Below are positions 57,463 to 64,000 of a DNA stretch of 64,000 bases, piece by piece. The notes beneath the pieces are model-generated. The model did not search any database and had not been told where the DNA came from. It saw only the letters and a list, made by a program, of their open reading frames with translations. Both the position numbers and the translations under genes were made by a program. The DNA comes from Adiantum capillus-veneris (taxonomy: Eukaryota > Streptophyta > Polypodiopsida > Polypodiales > Pteridaceae), in assembly GCA_014529385.2 (NCBI GenBank), contig CM043945.1, positions 3,504,312-3,568,311 of the forward strand. Reading direction: 5' to 3'. Numbering within the stretch: position 1 is the stretch's first letter; each line of letters begins with the position of its first letter.

Positions 57463-58988
57463 TGGCTTCAGAAGGTAGAGATCGATCGACTTCCTCTGCA
57501 TCCAGAGATGCGGGAAGAGATCACAACGAAGATTCACGCGAGGAATATGGCCCGCCTCGGCCTACTCAGGTGGAGCTCGAAGAGCTGGAGCGTCGATGAT
57601 TGATCGGCGATGCAACAAAGATGATGCTTAATTTTGCGAAGGACCCAAACTTTGCAAAATATATGAGTGAGACCTCTTTCGATGAGGTGCACACATAGTG
57701 GCGGCAGACCATAGAGCCACCCCTCAAATCGGCTCTCAAGAAACCTCCTACGCCGAGGATGTACACAGAGCAAGAATTAGAAGAGGTGGTTGATGCACGA
57801 ATTGCTCACTTTTTGACACGCAGAACAAAGATAAAAAGCACGACAAAAAGCAAAAGAAAGGCGCTGACTTCCCGGGTTATTTGGGTCGTCAGTCTACCTT
57901 TGAATCGGCAAGAAAGTAGAAGAAGCGTGTTCGATTTGAAGGAGTACCCAATTCTTCTTCTTCTTCTTCTTCTGACAGTTCTTCTAGCTCATCTGACTCG
58001 TGTGAAGAAGACAGAAAAGGCAAAAAGCGAAGCAAAAAGCAAAGCTTCGGAAAGGGCAAGAAAAAGGCAAAGAAGTCTAAATCTCGCCCCGTGGTTGACA
58101 ATTCTACAAAGGACTCATCTTCAGATGGTTCAGACTGTGACGACAACAGCTTTTATGCAAAGAAGAAGAATGCTTTTATAAAGCCAACCAATATGACTTT
58201 CTGGAAGACAAAAGCAAGAAAGTTCGAGAGTTTAAGAAAGGTGGACAATCAATTAAATTTGACACTTTTTCTGGTTATAGAGATGCTTTGAAGGCTTTGT
58301 CTTTTATACAGCAGTTTGACATAGTTTCTCAGGAGGGCGTTACTCAGAGCACTCTTAAGATTCGGAGAGCTGCCTCTTAGTTTAATGGGAATGCTCGAAC
58401 TTGGTTGTCCACGCTTCTATTAAACAAGACAGCGCCAGTTAAATGGTTGAAATTCAAAAGGCTTTTTATTTCTTCTTGGCTGACTTGAGAGTATGAACAC
58501 GACATACGAACTGCTTGGAACCATCTACGGATGACCAAGAAAGATACAGTGGATGCTTATTGCGAGAGATTCTGGAGCTCTTTTCTACCCGTCTCTTCTA
58601 ATAAGAAGATCTCGTTCAAAGAATAGATTGAGCTGTTTACCTTGGGTCTTCCTACAGAGATCCGAGATCACTGCTTAGAACAAAAGTCAGCTTCCATTCA
58701 GGAGTTGATGAGTCATGCGAAACAGGGTTTTGCCATTCACTCTGGCAGTCTGACCTCCCCATAGATGAGATCATGACGGAACGAGCCGAACAGACTTTGA
58801 AAAATGAAATTAGAAAGAGAAAGAGCAACCCAGAACAAAAAGAAAAGGATGCACGACCCAAGCTCACTCCTCAAGAGAGGGCTCGCTATATCAAGGAGGG
58901 GAAGTGCTTTGGATGCGGGGAAACTGGGCATATCTCCGCGAAGTGCCTTAAGAAGGCATGGAAAGAACAGAACGACAAGGACAAGTGA
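57463..58988 (+). pseudogene. Gypsy-F gag
   Basis: Begins MASEGRDRSTSS at 57463; a stop falls at 57598 after ELEELERR. In shifting frames it shows NFAKYMSETSFDEV, a Ser/Lys/Arg-rich segment (KKRVRFEGVPNSSS, SSDSCEEDRKGKKRSKKQ), the gag core (IKFDTFSGYRDALKALSFIQ, GNARTWLSTLLLNKTAP, KKDTVDAYCERFWSSF, LFTLGLPTEIRDHCL) and a clean CCHC knuckle CFGCGETGHISAKC (58908-58950). It ends at 58986-58988. Gypsy-E pol sequence follows within ~30 bp in the opposite orientation, so the F protease and pol are deleted. Multiple stops make it inactive. Confidence 0.85.
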
Positions 58989-59014
58989 GGCCCGAGAGTT
59001 CGAAAGCAAAACTT

Positions 59015-60420
59015 GACCTTTTGGCAAATTATTCATGCTCGCACAAAGGCATCCACATCTCTCCTCGAGGTAGGCCAATAGAAGAATGTCTCTACCGCTT
59101 TAACTGTCGCGTCAATGCCACGATGCCGTGCATACGGTGGGACATGACTCTCTTCCATGACCTTATGTCGTAGTGGCCTTGTGACACAAAGTCTGCCATG
59201 CATCATCATAGAACCATCTCTGAGGAGGTAGTACTCATGATGTTGCCCCTCTTGTAACTGTTCAAAGATCCTTGCAAAATCTTCATCAACAGTATAGTGT
59301 TCCTTCATGTCATCTAGCTCATGATGATAAGGAATTGACAAAGCTGAAATTTGTGGCTTTCTTGATAATGCATCAGCCACAACATTCTTCTTGCCTTCCA
59401 CATGCATAATCTGAAAGTGGAACATGGAAAGAATGTTTGCCCATCGCATATGCTTTTCGGATAACTTTGATTGTGTCCAGAAGTATCTCAAGGTCTGATG
59501 ATTTGTTTGGACAACAAAATCAGTACCTAAGAGGTAGTGATTCCAGCTAGAAAGCGCATAGTCCTCTCTGGCCCTCGCAAAATTCGGCTTTCATAAGCTA
59601 CTACCGGTCCGTCTTGCATTAGCACTGCTCCGATGCTACTGCCACACGCGTCACACTGGACCACAAATGACTTCCTGAGATGTGGTAAAACAATTACTGA
59701 ATCTGTAGTCAACTTTTCCTTTAAGAGACTAAAAGCTGAATTCTCTTTTTGGGTCCATCTGAAAGTGACCTCTTTCTTTTGCAAAGTGTGAAGAGGCGAT
59801 GCTATCTCTGCAAAATTCCTGATAAACCTTCTATAGTAGGAATATAATCCCAAGAAGCTTCTGACATCGTGCACAGTCTTCAAGTCTAGTGGATCACTTC
59901 TAAGAAGAATTCACTTTTCTTAGGATTGACAAGTAACCTGTGACTGTGCAGCTCTTCGAACACAATGGTCAAGTGACGCCTATGCTCCTCTTCATTCTTC
60001 GAATACACTAATAGTCCCAACAAACTTTTGATGCGAGCGGAAAATCCGGTCCATCATTCTGTTGAACGTGGCAGGAGCATTAGTTAGCCCAAACGGCATC
60101 ACTAGAAACTCATAAAGACCAAATGTCGTTCTAAACGCAGTCTTGTGCACATCCTCTGGCCTTATATGAATCTGATGGTACCCACTCTTAAGGTCTATCC
60201 TGCTGAAAATTGCAGCACCCTCTAAATGATCGAGAATATCATCAATCCTAGGAATAGGAAACCTATTCTTGATGGTATTCTTATTCAACGCACGGTAATC
60301 AATACACATGCGCCATGAGCCATCCTTCTTCTGCACTAGGAGCACTGGGGAGCAAAAGGGTGAAGAACCAGGCTAAATCAGCCCCTTCTCTAATAATTCC
60401 TCAACCTGGCCCATAATCTC
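59015..60420 (-). pseudogene. Gypsy-E reverse transcriptase, RNase H and integrase N-terminus
   Basis: [57 protein letters not shown], then FVGTI followed by a deletion that removes the catalytic FxDD block (about 60015). RNase H: VRSFLGLYSYYRRFI, FVVQCDACGSSIGAVLMQDG, VEGKKNVVADALSRKP. The integrase zinc region follows (HVPPYARHRGIDATVKA, FYWPTSRRDVDAFV), stopping at ~59015 where Gypsy-F begins. Clear Ty3/gypsy order. The missing active site and integrase core mean it is dead. Confidence 0.88.
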
Positions 60421-60423
60421 TGT

Positions 60424-61128
60424 CTACTGCGCTACGCTAACCCTGTAGGGAGGTCTATTTGGTGGGCTACACCTTGGCACCAAATCTATTCGATGGTCCT
60501 CAGGTCTCTCTGCCGGCAATTGTGGCGGTAATGAATCAGAAAAACAGTCACTAAACTTTTGCAAAAATGCTGACCTTTCTTTATCTAACACATATAAATT
60601 TGATTGAGCACTATCTGAGACATCACGTGCAAAAATCAAGTACACAGAAAGATGATTCTTTATTATAGAAGTGATAGCAGAAGCAGATACAATAGGGACT
60701 GACTCTCGTTTAAGCTTTACATCCAAAATGTGAGTTTTGCCCCTATGCTGTACAGTGATCTTTTTGTTGTAGGCATCCAAGACTCCATGCACTCGAAACA
60801 TCCACGGGATCCCCAACAAGGCATCACATCCTTCCAGCGACATGATGTAGAACTCTTTTGTGTCCACATACGAATGAATATGCAGACGCAGCTTTCCAAT
60901 GATGGGAGTAACACACTCTGAGTAGCCAGGACATGCCAACCCTGCCTCCGTTGTGTATCCCATCTCTTCAGCTTTGATGCCCAGCTTCATAGCTAACTCT
61001 AGTGAGATAAAGTTGTCTTTGGCACCTGGATCAAAGAAGATGAGTGCCGTTTGATCCCTAACTTTACTCCATGTCATGCATAACTCACTAGCATCTGTAC
61101 TGGGCTTGTCACCCACCATGTCTTGCAC
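60424..61128 (-). pseudogene. Gypsy-E aspartic protease region
   Basis: A 234-codon frame with the retropepsin active site LIFFDPGAKDNFISLELAMK (Asp at residue ~33; Pro in place of Ser/Thr, as in Gypsy-A) and the motif CDALLGIPWMFRVHG. A linker with RPEDHRIDLVPRCSPPNRPP leads to the start of RT. Upstream, in another frame, a degraded knuckle (CEQPSHFATNC) and KKPKPTAGL connect it to gag. It would cleave the polyprotein. Confidence 0.82.
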
Positions 61129-61239
61129 TAGACCTGCTGTGGGTTTAGGCTTCTTGCCTTTCTGGTCCTCTTTATCCTCTGAGTCAGCTGGTCTTTTCCT
61201 TTGTGGACAGTTGGTAGCAAAGTGACTAGGCTGCTCGCA

Positions 61240-62918
61240 TATAAATCATTTGCTTTCAACCATTAGAACCTTCTTTTCCTCGAGCGACTTGCGCACAAAA
61301 GGCTTCCTTTTTGTTTCTTTGCCTGCGCTCGAGAAGTCCCGGCTGAATCCTTGTCTTTGGTGGCCTTTTCTGACCCTTGTGAAGCATTAGGAGCGGTTTT
61401 CACAAAGGGCTTCTTTGCTGAATTTTTCTTTTGCTGCCCTCCTTTGTCGTTGCTCGGAAACCCAGTGTCCTCTCCTTTCAACAAGGCAAGACCAATGTTC
61501 GCAACTTCCATAAGCTGAGTGAGGGTAGCCACTCTATTCTTGTACAGTAATTGCGAAGCCCTTTAGGCAGCCCACAACAGTACATCTCTATCTGCTCTGT
61601 CAATGGCACAAATCTATAGGAGGTCACTGAGAGTAACGCTTTACAAAACCTCCTATTGTACTCCAGCAAGCTCTTGCACGAAGCTGAAGTAAGCTGGTGC
61701 CAATCTGTCATGACGTCGGCTTCAAATTCATTGGACAGCCAAGCAGATGCAAACATTTGCTTGAAGTAAACCCAAGTGGCGGGTGCCTGTCCTTGCATTA
61801 ACAATGTCATCCACCAAGTAAGCGCATTGTCCTTTAAGAAAGTGGCAGCTTTCCTGACCTTCGAGGCCTCTGTAAAACTCCCTCCCGCATAAGCTGTATC
61901 AAACTGCTGGAGGAAAGTGAGAGCCTTTGTCTTATCCTCGAAGCCACTAAAGGTACTGAACTTTACAGTTGAACTACCTTCTTTGTAAGATTTTGGCTTC
62001 TCCAGTGTCCCCAAGTTGTCATATGGAATGGTCTGCAACAAGGGCACTGTAGTAGGCATGATCGGCACATCCTTGCCATTCACATTTTGCGTCAGAGGTG
62101 CGATATCTGGCTGCTGTCCAGAAAAACCAGCCATGCCAAAATGACCCTGTGGCACCCCAAACTGGCCGTGGTTGCTCTGAAAACCATGCTGCATGCCGAT
62201 ACTACGATACATGGGGTTTGGCATGATGCCTTGCATACCCCCAAACACTGTTCTTGGCATGTACGGCTGACTTCCAGACGCATAACCAGCCATACTTTGG
62301 AACACTAATCCACCCCCGAAATACCCAGGATGTACCGTGGGTGGTGGAAAAACTGGGTGCATAGCCTGGTATCCAGTTCCTTGTCCATTCAAGACAGCAT
62401 GCTGGCTCTGAAAGGTGGTGGGCTGAACTGGCATAACCTGTGGAATAGGCGTTCTAGCCACCTGTTCAAGCACGGGAGGAACCTGTTTTGGAGCCCTTCA
62501 CTCCACAACATGCGAGTGTTCCCTATCCTCCTGAGCCCGCATGAAGTACCTAGGCTTGAGCCTCAACAAGCTCCGTACGCGGCGTAGGTTGCCTATTTTG
62601 CTGTTGCACTGGTGGCGCTTGCAAGAACTCCATAAACCTTGGGTTCTGCACCAGCTACGAAAAGACTTTCACCGCGGCAACTAACTGAGTTCTGAACGTA
62701 TCATCCTCAAGTTGCCCAGTCATAAAGCCCTGTACTACTGGAGGGACATTCACATTGATAGGAGGTATAGACTGACGTGGCCGTGAACTCTCCCCATCCT
62801 CGAAGACCATAGGAGTCTCCTGCCTGTCCTTTGAAGAGGAACCCTCTTCCATAATGCCCTTCCCTTTGTCGGCCATATAGTGTAATCCCGCGTTTCTGTA
62901 CTTTGTGTCTTTACCCAA
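61240..62918 (-). pseudogene. Gypsy-E gag
   Basis: Starts MGKDTKYRNAGLHYMADKG at 62918. It has an N-terminal Gln/Pro/Gly-rich region (62473 onward: FPPPTVHPGYFGGGL, FGVPQGHFGMAGF), the gag core (TVKFSTFSGFEDKTKALTFL, DNALTWWMTLLMQGQAPATW, SLLEYNRRFCKALLS, EQIEMYCCGLPKGLRNYC), then a Lys/Ala-rich tail (61532-61263) and a partial zinc knuckle at ~61235. Frames change at about 62630, 62475 and 61500. Capsid/nucleocapsid role as in other Ty3/gypsy elements; inactive copy. Confidence 0.83.
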
Positions 62919-62956
62919 AACAACCGAGGCTCACTTCTTGAGGAAAAAGTGATTGA

Positions 62957-62975
62957 TGTCCCGGCAACGGAACCA
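62957..62975 (-). promoter_or_regulatory. Gypsy-E primer-binding site
   Basis: The minus strand TGGTTCCGTTGCCGGGACA follows the LTR directly. It shares CCGTTGCCGGG with the tRNA-Asp site of element L but has TTC instead of CGC after TGG; which tRNA is used is uncertain. Confidence 0.65.
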
Positions 62976-64000
62976 TCAAACCGGCCCGTGGGGTGGTAGG
63001 CTTTGGCTTTCACCCGAAATTCTTTTCTTTAGACACACACACAGAGCACTTTGCGAAAAGAACCTGCGAAGGGAATTAACACTTGAATACACACACGGCT
63101 CGGAAGCTAGAATGCCCCGAGCAGACGCCGACAACTTGTAGGCCCCAAAATTGGCGCCCCTTTCGGTATTTCCTTTTTCTTTAACAGAGGGAATAAAACT
63201 TGTGATCTCCTACGAGCTGCCCCTCATAATCCAAGCTGAGAAACACCTGTTCTGGCCCGATTTCTGCAGCATAACTGTACTAGGACGCTTCACAGTCAGT
63301 ATCCCCATGCAATAGATGACTTTCCCGACGCATACGGACACTTTGCAAAACGTGGCGAGAATCTGCAGCATGCTGAATTCTCTGTTTTCTGCCCCAAAAA
63401 TGCGCCAGATCACTTCTACAGCGGTCTCCTCGCGTCCCCGAACCTCCTAGGGGTATTAGGGACCGTTTAGGGCTGAAACCCTAAACCTGCAAAAATACAC
63501 AGCAGACTGTAATTCCTTGTTTTGGGCTCCGTTTCGCGTGCCGGTCGCATCTGTAGCAAGACCTCGAGCTCCCGCACATGTACAACTACTTGCCCTTTGA
63601 ATCAGACGAGATTTCTCACGTGAAACCTCTCCGAATTACTTGTGCCTGCGGGGGATTAGCCACTAGCTAACCCAGTACCTGTGCAAGAGGCTCTTGCCTT
63701 GGCAATCGCGCATGAACCCACACAACTGTACATCAGTCAAATGAAAAGCCCTCTTGTGGGGCATCACATAACTGCACGTAAGGGAGAGAGCGCAGTGTGT
63801 AGCGTGTAGGGCATCACTCCTGGCACCACACTGTACAGAGAGGCAAAGGAAGCAGTCCATAGCTCTTAACCTGTGACAAAAACCCAAATGAAGCCTCTCC
63901 CAGCTTAAAAATCAGCGCCTTTTTTTCTGCATGAGGCAAGTTCTGAAAAATTGCCACTTGGCGCATTTACAAGGTTTTGCCCGTTTCGGGGTTGCCGCCT
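62976..64000 (-). repeat. Gypsy-E 5' LTR (continues beyond the window)
   Basis: Partner of 54578-55450 with the same blocks in the same order. At least 1025 bp; the upstream end is outside the window. Confidence 0.82.

Larger units (their letters stand above)
54578..64000 (-). mobile_element. Gypsy-E: Ty3/gypsy retrotransposon with Gypsy-F inserted
   Basis: LTRs on the minus strand at 62976-64000 (5', running off the window) and 54578 to at least 55450 (3'), both ending near CGGGCCGGTTT(G/C)A. Between them are the primer site, gag, protease, RT, RNase H and the start of integrase. The integrase core and the region before the 3' LTR are replaced by Gypsy-F (56810-about 59000), plus a LINE-like fragment. 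Confidence 0.82.

Overview
The window looks like nuclear DNA of a land plant with a large, repeat-rich genome. The evidence is Ty1/copia and Ty3/gypsy LTR retrotransposons with plant-type primer sites (initiator tRNA-Met and a perfect tRNA-Asp match), a hAT transposon, a caulimovirid-like remnant, long CT/GA tracts, and one spliced host gene start. A fern or another large-genome vascular plant would fit, but the sequence alone does not settle the species. No rRNA, tRNA, CRISPR or bacterial-type operon is visible.

Positions 1-39413 form one nested stack of insertions. The outermost unit is Gypsy-B (minus strand). Its 5' LTR starts at 39413, is broken between about 38670 and 3163, resumes down to 2275, and is followed by its primer site and a decayed gag. 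A copia (Copia-1, only its 3' end in the window) lies in that gag. The Gypsy-B LTR is split by element C, which is bounded by ~810-840 bp direct repeats (3230-4055 and 37827-38665). Inside C is Gypsy-A (plus strand, a chromovirus, 5651-35783). The 5' LTR of Gypsy-A is itself split by Copia-2 (5838-10976) and by a 17.4-kb element, L (11362-28736). L in turn contains element N (15817-21628). Copia-2, L and N show matching or nearly matching 5-bp target duplications (AGAGT/AGAGC, AACCA, GATAT), and the 3' LTR of Gypsy-A gives an unfilled version of the Copia-2 site.

L and N are the most unusual elements. Both carry gag and an aspartic protease, but I find no reverse transcriptase or integrase in either, so they are probably mobilised in trans. 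The L leader holds seven copies of a 24-bp palindrome. L also has a C-terminal region of repeated W-[IV]-P-K motifs and, next to its polypurine tract, an intronless fragment of a DEAD-box RNA helicase that looks like a captured host gene. N has a single in-frame UAG between gag and protease, a hydrophobic segment after the protease, and a G-rich minisatellite.

From 39414 to 43200 the sequence is AT-rich, with a copia remnant and a ~770-bp inverted-repeat element. At 43288-43594 are two correctly spliced, in-phase exons of a DEAH-box RNA helicase gene (plus strand). No third exon was found, so the rest of the window (a hAT transposon between inverted retroelement fragments, then Gypsy-E with Gypsy-F and LINE-like remnants) may be a very long, repeat-filled intron, or the gene may be truncated. 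Nearly all element-encoded proteins are broken by stops or frameshifts. The gag and protease frames of N are the best preserved.
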